The notes under the pieces were generated by a model. It was not told the origin of the DNA, did not search any database, and saw only the letters and a list, made by a program, of their open reading frames with translations. DNA of 64,000 nucleotides from Trichopria drosophilae (taxonomy: Eukaryota; Arthropoda; Insecta; Hymenoptera; Diapriidae): assembly GCA_030407085.1 (NCBI GenBank), contig CM059587.1, forward strand, positions 97,831,001 through 97,895,000, written 5' to 3'. Shown here one piece after another: positions 1 to 12,800 of the stretch (positions are counted from its first letter, which is position 1; each line of letters begins with the position of its first letter). Made by a program: the position numbers and the translations under genes.

Positions 1-545
1 CCAGTGACCCTGAAAACAATAACTATATTTCTGATATAATGGCGAGGTTACTTTTTTTTTATTTTTCGGAGTAGAGAAATATGAAGTTTTTAATGCTGTT
101 CCCGCAATTTTGAATGCCGCCATCTTTACTTACGAACTAAGTCAAAGTGCATTTGTATACTTGTGGTGGATGGACGAGATATTTTCATATTTATGTTATA
201 TCTCAATACGATTTCAAGATGGAAATGATTTTTGAATGGCAAGAATAAAAAAGCCGGGATTTTTCGAAAAAAACTTATAATATAATTTCCATTAACGAAG
301 TTATCCTTCAACATTTGTAATCATTTATTGCTAATTAACTGTGTGTTTTTATTACTGTTAAAATTTCACATTTTGCTACTAAACTATTATTATTAGATTA
401 TTGTAGTGAATTATGATAAACATGAAATATTTTTTTAAACTAACGTTCCGCACAAAAAAAAACTTCTCGCGTAAAATAACAATATAAATAAATTTTCGAA
501 TTCAATTCGATATCTCTGTATATGACACTTGCAATTCCTTATCAG
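1..545. other. AT-rich intron sequence upstream of the first visible exon
   Basis: No coding segment resembling a convertase signal peptide or prodomain start is present. It ends in a splice acceptor (TTATCAG at 539-545). Nothing else recognised. Confidence 0.6.
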
Positions 546-847
546 AATTGTCAAATAAGAATGTGATATTGGATTATTTGCGACAGATTATTTGGGCGGA
601 TCAGCAGAGAGTGATCACGCGTCATAAGCGGGACTACATACCATCTAAGTATTTCGAATCGGAAAAACCAGTGATACGGGAAAAGCGACTGTATCCAGAT
701 TACGATCTGGATATCATCCTTAGAAAGGATCGCCAACATCTGGAAAGAATCGGCAAGAAGCGAAGAAAATCTAGCGGCCGTTCGACCTATGACCTGGAAA
801 CTCCAAAGGCCTTCAACGACGAGCTGTGGGATCAGGAATGGTATCTG
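546..847 (+). CDS. PCSK1: PC1/3 exon 1 of the visible set: prodomain end, cleavage site, linker
   Basis: The acceptor is the CAG at 543-545. The first two bases complete a codon begun in an unseen exon, and the frame runs from 548. No ATG opens it, so this is an internal exon. It encodes IIWADQQ, which corresponds to the end of the PC1/3 prodomain, then RHKR at residues 25-28, the expected autocatalytic cut site. A basic linker of about 60 residues follows, with a further REKR (44-47) and KKRRK (70-74). It ends at [12 protein letters not shown], the conserved start of the catalytic core. The donor is gtaacg at 848. The linker is far longer than the roughly 10 residues of the human enzyme. Confidence 0.88.
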
Positions 848-3800
848 GTAACGATATAAACCTATATTTCGTCTCGCGTTTATTCTCTAAGTAAATATGT
901 AGATCCCCTTTATACACCTTGTGTCCATCGGTCAAATTTAACCACGACGTATCGCTCGTTTACAATCCCTATATTGAAGTACAACGATATCGAATTTCTC
1001 TGGCATGGCTTGGAATAATAGAGTTAGAATAATTTGCGGTATCACGTCACAATGGATCCGCAATTCCATTTTAATGATTCAGAACCAATTACTATTATTG
1101 TTAGCAGTTGTTTGCCGTGTTTTATTATTGATTGTAAGGGAAATTTAATCATGAGCATCAACTTCTTTTAACAGTTATTTTTGACAATATATTACGGTTA
1201 GTCGAGAAGACCGGAGAAAATTCAAACACACTTTCCTAAAGATTTCAATTCAATTTTTTATATAATAATACGCTATCGCTTTCAATACTCAATTAACTAA
1301 TATGTGATACAATTACACCTGTGGTTTATTATACTACCAATTGATAGAGAAATAATAGCATTCTAATAACTATATGATTCAATATTTAATAAATGATTAC
1401 ATGGCCACTATATAAGTAGGTCATTGACTCAAAACATGCATCAAAAAATTATTAATTTAAAATGAAAGAAGAGGGAGGGGGCTATTTAACCCTTAGTTCC
1501 GACGGCTATTTTAACCCTTAATCCCGACGCATGGGTCGTTTTCGACCCAGAGAAAATTCAAAGTGCACTTTATAAATTGCTCAACTGTAAGCATTTTCAA
1601 ACAGCAGGACATATTTGACACAGGTAGTGGAAGGAAAAGGCCTATTAAATATAAATGTAATTCTAAACAATCCAAAACAGAAGAGGTACGTTTGTATTAT
1701 TAATAGACGTAATATGCATTAGGTAATCATCGTAAACATGTACTTTCTTTAGTTTCCAACACTTGTAAATTCGGAAAGATTACCCAAAATCTTTAAGAAT
1801 TTTACTCTTAACAGCCACACCGGGGTTAATTTGATCCCAACCGAAATCAAGCCCAATTTATGCATTTTTATCGGAAGAAATGTGGACTTGTATCGCCATC
1901 TGTCGTTAGTTTGGGGATGCCCCTTCCCTCCCGAGCCCAAAACATAAAAATAATTGTTATTTTTGTAACAAGGGAGTAAAAGTGGATTTTACAAATGGCG
2001 GAGCCCTCCTAAAAGTAACCAGATATAAATATATAAATTGTACCTATATAATTTATTATTTATATTGACTTACAATGAAAAAAAAAATCATGTTTTGTGT
2101 TAGTTTTAGAATACCGTCTAAGTTTTAGATTGAACAAAATTAAAGATTATGTACCACTCCCATTGCACAAGTTCGAAATGGCTGAAAATTGAACATTATT
2201 TTGGTGACTATAACTACGAAACTGAACAAAATTGAATGCACCTGATTGTCTACATTGGGTACCTTGCCATTATAAAAAAAAATTACTATTGTATTATTTT
2301 TATTCTGCTTCAAAATTACCATTGGAGTTTTGATTTAAATCGTTGAATTGAAAATTGAAGTGAAAAGAATTGTGATGGATATTTGAAGTATTAGGTATTG
2401 GGTCATTTTTTTCGGCATTCATTGATGTTAATTTTTTATTCTGTGGTGTGCCGTCGTCATCAAGTGAACCCATAATTTTGATGGAAATTCTTTTGTTTTG
2501 GATCGAATTTTCGATATATCCTTCGGCTGCTGTGTTTGATTACCATCCATCGGGATGTTTCAGTGTTATTATGTCGGCTCCCTTACCAGCCAATAATGTC
2601 GCAGAAATTCTTCGAAAACTGCGCACGGTGTATAACGTTGCATCAGGTAGTTCTAGATATTCTGCAAATTTTTGAGGCGTTTTACCAATAGTAATTTTGC
2701 CGATCGATTGATTAATGGATTTTCTCACACTTTGTGCGTAAAATGCTATTTTACAATCTATATTGCGGGAGCAAAATAACAAATTCTCTCCCTAGAGAGA
2801 AAAATAAATATATCCGGGAGCAAAATGCAGTTTCTCGCATTCTGAGCGCAAAATACTATTTTGCTCCCTATATCGCGGGAACAAAATAGCACGCCCTCGT
2901 ATGAGAAAATAATACGTGAAACAAGGAAGAATAGGGGTTTGTAGACTCGGGCGAAATGCCGCCTTCGCTTCGCTCGGGCATCAATCTCGCACTCATCAGC
3001 AAACACCTATTTTGCTCCCTAGTTGCACAATCTACAATTCCGTTTCTATAGTCCAGGAAAAAATGATCTATCGTGTTTTTATTTGGTCTGGAGTTTATAT
3101 ATTCAATTATGATTTGTAAATTTTTATTTTCCACTGTAAATGTCCTTTCTTTTGTTTTCGTTTCTACTAGTCTGATTACGTCAAGTGAATCCATAATTTG
3201 AATGTCATTTATTTTTAATTTGCACATTTCACCTCCTCGACAAGCTCCAGTAATACCGAGGATTAACGCCACCTTTATAAACAAAACATATTTGAATATT
3301 TACGTTAAGCTTTAAGGGGAGAGGCAGTGAAATTTCAGTCCATCATACTGTACTTTACTCAAAACTGACTATTTCTGTTCTGGCTTAATGGTACAGTTGT
3401 CTCATATATGTGTGTGTACTACCTACTTTTTGACACCCCCCTCCCCCCCGCCCCGCTCTTTCCCCGTGGACAATTTTAGCAATTTTTGGCGCCGAATCAA
3501 ACAATCGGATTTGTGGGATTTTAATTCGTCTCTGGATTTATTTGGCTGTAACTTGGATATTTCTCAAAATTTTGAACTGAAATTTTAATTAAATACTTCT
3601 CACCGCATTCTGAGGATAATAATATAAATATGAGAAAATATTTTAAAAATATATAACGTTACTTTTCCGGCAAACAGTGGGTTATAAATGGGTATTTTCA
3701 ATTGCCACTGGAGCAATAATTTCATTACTAATGCATACCTTATCCAATGGTCTCTGCGACCCTAAAAATATAACAAACCATTGTCTAAGGTATGTATATT

Positions 3801-6800
3801 TATTTCAGAAATGTGTATGATAGTCATGTTTTTCGAATTTACATAATTTATACAACATATATAACCTAATTTTTTTTTTGACATGTGAACGAAGTTAATG
3901 AATTAAGTATCCAACTAAATAATGTCGAGTCCGCCAAAGTTCGAACTAATTGAGAGTTGTCCATATATGAGTAAATATGAAATAAACAGATACATGAAAT
4001 ACTGTAAAATTATCATGTTTTAACTGATATATTTACAAATACTAATTTTTATTGCAAATCATTATAATGATTACCAATGATTACGGCATCATCATCAAGC
4101 TTCATCCAGGAACACCAATACCTATTAATCGACGATAATCCTTATATCCCGACGTGATCAGCCATCCTCGTTTGTCACTATTCATTACAATTATCAATGA
4201 TGATAGATCATTATGCTTTGTTTCGTCTACGAAAGGTAATGGTTCGATAGTCATGAAATTGTAACATTTAGATCGATATTTCGATAACTTTAGATAGAAA
4301 ACATTGATACTTGCTATTTTTGCGTCGTTAACATCATATGCAACAAGAGACGTAATGACGTAGTTTACGCCTACTATGACGAAAAAATTCTTTACTATAT
4401 GAAAAAAATTCGTTTCTGTAACAAAGTTGCCGTCTCTTTTTTTTCAAATTCGTGGCTGTAACTTTTTAAAAATTTGTCGTTAAAACGCAATGTTGAAACA
4501 GAATAATTTTTTAACAATTTCAAATTTGTATCTTTGTACATGTGGACTGAAATAATACGTACATATGGGTCAGTAATTTCATAACAAGCGCGGATAAAGT
4601 TATAATATTTTGATGCCCACAAAGCCTTTAAAAAACATTACAATAACAAATTGAATTTGATATTGTTTTTGACAGAATTTGCCTCCAGATACTGTCCAGT
4701 GTAAAATGCACTTGAACCAAAAAGAAATAGTTCGAATCGTTCTAAACTATTAAAATCATTTTTTAGCACTACCATATACAACAAAGATAATAATTTCCTT
4801 GAATGAAAATATTAACGTTTTCGTTTTTCTATTTTTCATTCATACTCACTTGCTTTTAATAGATGTTTTTAATATATGTAGTTGCTACTGTGAATAGAGG
4901 TGCAAAGATTTTTGCGAAAGAAAAATAATTCTTTGAAAAACTGAGGTCTCTTAAACGCCTCGATTTAAGATAGAAAATATCTTTTTAGAATAAACGTCTC
5001 ATTGTCAGTATAACTCTCTTCGATACAAAGTGTCTGAAAATTTAATACATTATTTGCATCTGTCGAGCAAAATCTAACTTGAGAGTCCTGAGACGTATAA
5101 TCGAGATGGTAAAAGTGTTTGTCTTTAAAGCGTTTTAGCTAATTTGAGACGCTTCCATATTGACGCTTGTCTCCCAACATAAACTATTTTATTCATTGTT
5201 TCAAACGTATATCAATAGTGGTACACCGGTGTGTTGTTAGTGGCCTCGTAACTATTTAGGAATTATAACGTGTGAAGAAGCAATCTAATGCTGCCGAGAA
5301 GAAAAGTGTATAAAAGTTGTTTTTAATTTAATAAATGCACTGAACAATGCCAACGAGAAAAAAGGGAAGCTAATATTCCCAAAAAATAATTTCCCCAAAA
5401 GCAATTTATCCCGAATAATAAAGATCAGAAAATAAAATATGCAAAAGGTAAAAGTCCCGCAAAAAAATGTTTCGGATTGTAAAAAATTCTATAGAACGTA
5501 AAACATCCGAAGATAAAATGTCCGGAATGAAATTTTCTCCGGAATTTTAAGCAAATGGTTCATGATTCAATAAACAAATTCCTGGTCAACGCGCCTGTGT
5601 CTATACGTATTGGTTTTAGTTTATTATTTTAGTCAGAAGCATTTTAGTGACTGAAAATATTTCTGAAACCATAAGTCGTTATGCCAAGATGACATTATGA
5701 TCAATTTAATCACCCATACACTATAATTAGATTCTAACCTCAAGTATTCAAACTGTCAATTTGATGTACCAATTTAGATGTATTTTAAAATTCTCGTAAC
5801 CTTTCGAAATTTTTAATCAGTTACATTTAACAATGTTGATTAATTATAATAGTACGTTATGCTACTAGGGCTAATGTGATTTATCCGAGGTGGAGAAATT
5901 TGCTAATACAGGCCGAAGGCGAACTATGCAATCACGTATCTGAAGAGAATGATACTACACTGACTAAATCATGTATTATATAATATATCTAATTCCAATT
6001 TAATAAAATTGTACACGTTATAATTAAAATTTATGTCGAGGTATTCTGTATAATAAACCCTTTCGTAATTGGAAAACAATAACAGGAAATGGAGTCACAA
6101 GCGTATTTTTTGTCACGTTGTTTATGGTTTCATATGTAATAAAAATGAATTGCACGTAAATGAGCTAAGAAATCATATTTGTTGTATACTAAATTGCTCA
6201 ATAATAATGAAATTTACCGAATAATATAGTATACATAATTATAAGCTTGAAACCAAACGTTTGAGAAATTATGCTTCATGTACAACCTCACTTTAAGCGT
6301 CATAACATTCCATAAAATGCCCAACTTAATGACTAAAAGTATTCACAACTAAGTCGTTGAGATAAAATAACATTTTTAAATAATATCAAAATTGAATGTG
6401 TTCTTATGACATCAATATTGTCCACTAAATTAGAAAATAGTTTTATCATGCAGAAAAGACACAACAAAGATGGGATACACCTCAAAACCCCGACAAATCA
6501 TAAAAATATACATTTTAAAAATTCGACATTCAAAAACCCGATATTTCAATAAACAGACATTCAAAAACGAGACATTTCAAAAGGCAACATTAAAAAATCA
6601 GACATTTAATAAACCAGACTTTTAATGAAACGGACATTTAAAAATGCAGACATATGTCATATTTGTAAGTCTGTTTTTTTAAATGTCACGTAATGGAATT
6701 TACATAGTTCTTCGTAATTATCTCGGCTGGCAATACTTGCTTTAAGCAGTTCGAAGGAAACATTTGTGAATACAGAAACAACATCCAGAGAGATTAAAAT

Positions 6801-9800
6801 GTAATCTTCAGAAATTTGTACAGTAGTGAACGAAGATGAGACCTGTTTACAATATTGGAATTTGGAGTTTTAATATGTATATTAAGTAAACTGTATACAA
6901 ATTTGGCCACTGGGTAGGAGTACATTCTAATTACATAATTGGCATTAATTGAACATTATTTTTATGTGTTTTGCTAATCCATACCTAATCAGCTTGATTT
7001 ATAGAATTTTTATTGACTATTTTTACTAAATATTCATTTGTATGTAAATATAATATAATATAAAATATTTTAAATCATAGCAAGAAGTCTGTATTAATTT
7101 TAACGGGTTATTATTTATTTTTGTGCAAGTATCTTTGCCAGAAAATAAATATTCCATCTGTTTATAATACGTAGAGTTAATTGCAGCTGTTATGTTGCCT
7201 TTATTATCTGTAAACATAATCGTAGGGTTATTGCGAAAAAATAATTTTGTTTCTTTTAACTTGTTGGCTATCATTTTATTATCCATTGGTTTCCTCACTT
7301 TTTTCTGGATGGTACACTTTTATGTGTTCGTGACTATCTAATTTCAGATATTGCGATTTATAAATAAAAAAGATGCTATATATTTAACAGTAATAATAAC
7401 ATGTTTTTTATATCTTAATTAGTATTACATCCAGGACCAATTATACTAATCATTGAACAGAATTGTATTAATAATTCTTAACCATTTCTATTTTATGTTT
7501 GTATTAAGATCATTATAATATGAAGAAATTTGTTTGTAACATTTTAATGTTTCAAACTTTTTTTGAAATTTGTTTTCAATTACTTTCTGAAATTTAATCA
7601 AATTGGATTGTTTTGATGTAGTTAACATGTTTTATAAAAAGAATTATATATCTGTTCCATAGTAGAAATTATAAATTATTTTTTGAACGCTTAAATAATT
7701 GTAAATAAATCTTTAATTTCTACATTGAGCAATTTAAATTGAAAATTATGTTCATAATTATTATGTTTCCTATGGCTGCTTTTACTGTGATAAAATGTGT
7801 TATGAGTTGTTTTTATAAAATTTAAATATGGTACAAGAGTGAATCATAATTTTTTAATTGAACTTAAACGATTTTGTAAATTCAGTTCAAAATTAAATCT
7901 TTGTCTAAATTTAAAAGTTCTAAGTATAATTTTCTCTTGTTAAAATCATTAAATGTATCTGATATAAATTCTTATGTAGCTTTTTTTACTGTTATCCAAC
8001 AGTAATTAAAAAGGAGGGTTAATGGTCTGAATTTGTTATTTATATAATTAATTTGGTATATTATATGATATGTAACATATCGTTTATCATTGATAAAAAC
8101 AGAATTGGTTATAGGAATTAAACTTTATTGTGCTTTATACGACTAACACAGAGAAAACAGAATTATTGATTGTTCTTTTCGCAGATTTCTATTTTACCAT
8201 GTAGACACTTTCAATGAAATAAAAATATAATAATGTTTTATAAATTTTCAATTCAAAAGGAATACTAAGAAATGTATTTCATGTTGTATTAGCTAATAAA
8301 GAACTTTTAGCGATTTTATTAATTTAATTCTTTTCTTTTATCATGCGATCCAGCAAGATACACGAACGAATAAAGCTCTTCCAAAGCTCGACTTGAATGT
8401 CTTGCCCTTATACCGACGAGGGATAACTGGAAAAGGTGTAAGGGTTGCTGTCCTGGATGATGGTTTGGAATATTCGCACGACGACCTCCGAAACAACTAC
8501 GTGAGTCTTTCAGTCTTTAAATCATTTTATTCGTATATTCTCCTAACAGAGGGCGGCCTATGTCGACATTTTTGAAGACTAAAAGCGATTCGACATATAT
8601 CGATTTTAGATATGTTTAGTAAAAATATATATGTTATGATTTCTTAACATATTTTAAAAATTTATAAAGGAAATCTGGTAACTGTAAATAATTAAAGGTG
8701 AAGTCTTATATTAAAGGATGACCTAGGTTTCATCATAATGTGAATTTGAAATTAATATTTATTTTTACGTTGCTTTCAGTAAAAAATTATAATAAGAAGT
8801 ATTCTATATTCAGCAGAGCAATTATTTCAAAATCATAAATTGATGTTGCAAGATACAAATAATTCGCGCAAATTTTGTAACTAATTCACAAAGATTTTTC
8901 AATTTAAACGCGTCGGACGGTTGCATTATAAAAATGTGCAATGTGCTAAAAGAATGAGAAAAATTATTTATTTAACCCTTTTCCTGCCATACGGCCATAA
9001 TTTTTTCATGTTTTTCAAGTGAATATTTATCTGTGTACTAATAATAAAAAAAAAAAATTTCAAAACCATATTTTCTGACGTCCTTATGTTCGCATTTTTC
9101 AAATTTGCTATTAGTTTTGTTCTATGACGTTTAATTTTTGTAATATGGCGGCTAATTTACAGAAAAAACCTGTCTTTTTAAACTTTTTTATTTGTTTAAC
9201 GTACAGGCTAATAATGTTTGCGTTTTTGGATCGGTACAAGTGTCTGGATCCTGTGGATGTCAAAATTCAAAATGGCCAAAATTTTCTGTAATAATGAACA
9301 AAATGCGATCGTTTTCTTTTTGAAATATGAATTAAAACAAGTTAGATTACGGTCAATACTATGAAATTTCCATCAATTGAAATTTATTGAAAAAGTATAC
9401 CTGATCATATGGCAAGAATACTTTAATAACTGTCGAAAATTTCGATGGTACTAAGAATGGTCGATAAACTCTTAAGCTTATTGCAACATTACTCTTGTTG
9501 ATTTTGATATTTCATTCATTCCTATTTATTTCATTATGCTCTTGGCTAATTATAATTTTTCGGATAAGTATGAGTTCTGTGTTCAACTTGACTACAGCTC
9601 TTTCATTTCAAATATCGTTTTAAAAATACGTAAAAAATATGTTTTGTATTTCTTTACATTATGCATTCAAGATATTTCAAATTATTTTAGTTGTTTTATT
9701 TAAGTTTTGTACAACCATCTATACTGATATACTTATGTTTATTAAATATTTTAATATACTTATATTTAATAAATATAGAAGTATTTATAACAAATAGTTA

Positions 9801-12800
9801 AAGTGAACGGATTCATTTATATATATCGAAAAAAGAACACCAAAGATTATCTGGTTCAAGGCGTAAAAAGGCAGAATTAACCGATGGAAAAGAATGTAAA
9901 ATAATCATTTATGACTCAATCGAAAATTGAAATTTCAAAATTCGCATTTTTAATGTATTTATACATATATTATAATATATTTTTCGAAGACCTTGCTTGT
10001 CGGGAATCCGAGTGCTTTCGACGTCAGAATGTTTTGAAATATTTTTGAAACTGAGTTTATCATTTTATGCAATTCGCACATGAAAAGATACTAAATTCTT
10101 TAATTATTAATAAGCAAAATTGCATTGCTTTCTGGGCAAGATTCTAATCATACTTTCGTTTAAGATTTGTAATTTCCAACTATTCTTTCGCACGTTATTC
10201 CCACATGGAAGAAAATAACTAGTTATCCTCATAAACTCAAAAGTTGTTTGTATTTTATTTGTTATTTAAGCCAATTAAAAAAGTCATCACATATTAGAAG
10301 GTGTGACAGTGATCCGACAATGTTGCGCAGACTAGGTAAAAGTTGTAGGTCCAGTAAAAGTATGAAAGGTGTTATGGTAGAATTTTTGCAGACACCTCCA
10401 AAATCTTGTTTTTTCCTAAAATGTTAAAAGTCGAGTAAGTTTGTCAATTTTCATCCAACTTCGCTCAATAAAAACTCATTCGACGAGGAATTAAATTTAC
10501 TTTCAAAACTGCAGCATTGAATAATAATGTGAAATCATCGTAAAGTTTGAAAAAAATGAACTAAAAATGCAAATATTTTCAAATGGAACTTTGTGGTTTC
10601 TTATTGAAGTGAATATACAGCCCGCTTTTCACGTTACAAAATCAATAAAAAGTTGCAAATTAGATAAAGATTAATGCAGTTATGAATGGTTATTATTCAC
10701 GTAAACTTACCAAACAACGTTTTTGAAGAAATGAAATAAGATTTCGGTGGTCTCTGGGAAAATCCAGCCATAGTTTTATTACCTCTAACTTGGGATAGTT
10801 GTGCACAAAAGTGCAGGCAGTTTTTTTTGTCACACCCGTTATCGATAAACAATCAATCGTAATCAATTTGATATAGTTTCAGTTTAAAAATAATCTTAGA
10901 CATAGTCATATACTTCGGCCGGTGTCTTATTGAACTACAACTCCATCATTTTCGAATCTTGTTAATTTAGTAACCGTACATTTCCTTGTTTTATTTATTA
11001 TTGAACAATCAACATCAATTAGCCATCTTTACTCTTATATGAATATCATTTGTTTTTGCCTTTTATATGGTATTTATGAATGGAAATTTCAGTAAATAAA
11101 TCCTCATCTTTTCTACGAGGTGTCTCGTAGATTTTACGAAATTAATTAATATTTACTATGTCCATGAATCATTTTTTTTATTAAAAATGTTACTATTATC
11201 GCCAACTAATGCTCAGGCATTTATTGCCATTTATTGCGTCCCATTGCAAAGTCTGTCTTTTAATTAAGCTTTCTGACGTATCTCTCCAATTAAAGAGGAT
11301 CAAGAGCTATTATGACATAAGTAAATGACCAACGTCAAAGAAAATCCCATAAAATATTTAACAGCTATACAATCAGATAATAATTACATCTAAAATGATT
11401 CATTTTTAATCTGTTAGTTTAATAAATTTGACTCTTTTTCATGTATCTTTTCTATTTATAAAGGATGAAACTGTTCAATGTTTCCTTTTCAAAGAAGAAT
11501 AGCTGTAGTTATACCTTTCGCTATGTGCCTTGAATGAAATACAAAATTTAAATTAAATAAAAATTTAATGCTGGCCAAAAATTATCGAAATTTGTTAGCG
11601 ATGTAATTATTATTTTTATTTCTTTTTTATAAATAAATAAATAAATTTACTATAGGATTGAGAACTACAGAAAGTGACTCATTTTTCGAATTTTTCAAAA
11701 TCGCGGTATTAATGGATATTTCAAACGGAGAATAAAGATACCAATTAACTTTGATCTGTAGACAGTGCAATGTAACCATTTATACATATGCTGATAAAAA
11801 TTGTTGTCAAGCACTTAATTAGTAACGTACTAAATAATTTGTTGTGATATTTTGAATATAAGGCAACAAACTAAAATAATAACACAAAAATCGCTACAAT
11901 AATAAGAAATTTTGTATATAATAAGTCGAGAAAGTTCTGAAAAAAGTAGAACACACATTCAAACACAAATTTTAAGTTTCGAGAAATTTGTTTCAATTTA
12001 TGCCGCCAAACATTTTTGGAAATTGTATGTTTTTATAGAGGATATTTTAGAGGCGACAAATATTTCAAAAACACGATATTACAATATGTAATGACTAATT
12101 TGGATTTTTTATGAAAATTATAGTTATTATTTTTGTTCAATATTTTTAGAAATAAATTTTTGTTCAATATTTTTAGAAATCTCTAGAACATTTTCATAAT
12201 ATGGAAATTATCACACTAATGAATGTTTCATACTTTTTCAGGACCCAGAAATTAGTTACGACATCAACGAAAGAGATGACGATCCATTTCCACGATACGA
12301 CCTAACAGGTTAGGAATAATCCTTAAAATCTTACCACTCATCTTACCTTTTATTTGAAACATCGCTCATCGTCAGTATTGAATCAACGATATAAATCACC
12401 TTCTGAACGCTCACCGATACGTTTTCCGAGATCCCCGTTTCCGTAAAAATGTTTCCTCGGTGAATTAACTATACGCGATATAGTTATGGAAGTTAGAATT
12501 AAGCAGTAAACTCCCACAAGACAAGCAACCTCCGAGAATAATGCATTTATAGTATAAACCTGTATTTATGGAGTTGTGAAATTCATTTAAAACGTTAATC
12601 GAAAGACAAAACTATAAACTATTGTATTATATCGATATCAGAAAATTTGGTTTGTTACTAATAAATGCATGGGATCAAGGAAAAACTATTTTAACATTAT
12701 TTAATAATGAGGTATTTTAACAATTCGATATTATGTAATAGTATATTTTTATATTTTTTCCTAACACGCGGATCAAATTTTCTTGGAAATTGTATGATTG

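Larger units (their letters stand above)
848..8353. other. Intron after exon 1 (7.5 kb)
   Basis: AT-rich. It holds a piggyBac-like end motif (1481-1548), a Crypton-like pseudogene with a nested insertion (2440-3284), two degenerate short-period arrays (5367-5555 and 6483-6660) and a Penelope-like fragment (7026-7298). Nothing recognised in 3300-5360 or 7300-8350. Confidence 0.6.

Noticed and set aside
10296..10840. Inverted GGTGTGACA at about 10300 and TGTCACACC at about 10836, as ends of an element
   Set aside because: Only about nine bases match, the sequence inside the ends does not pair, and no target duplication is visible.
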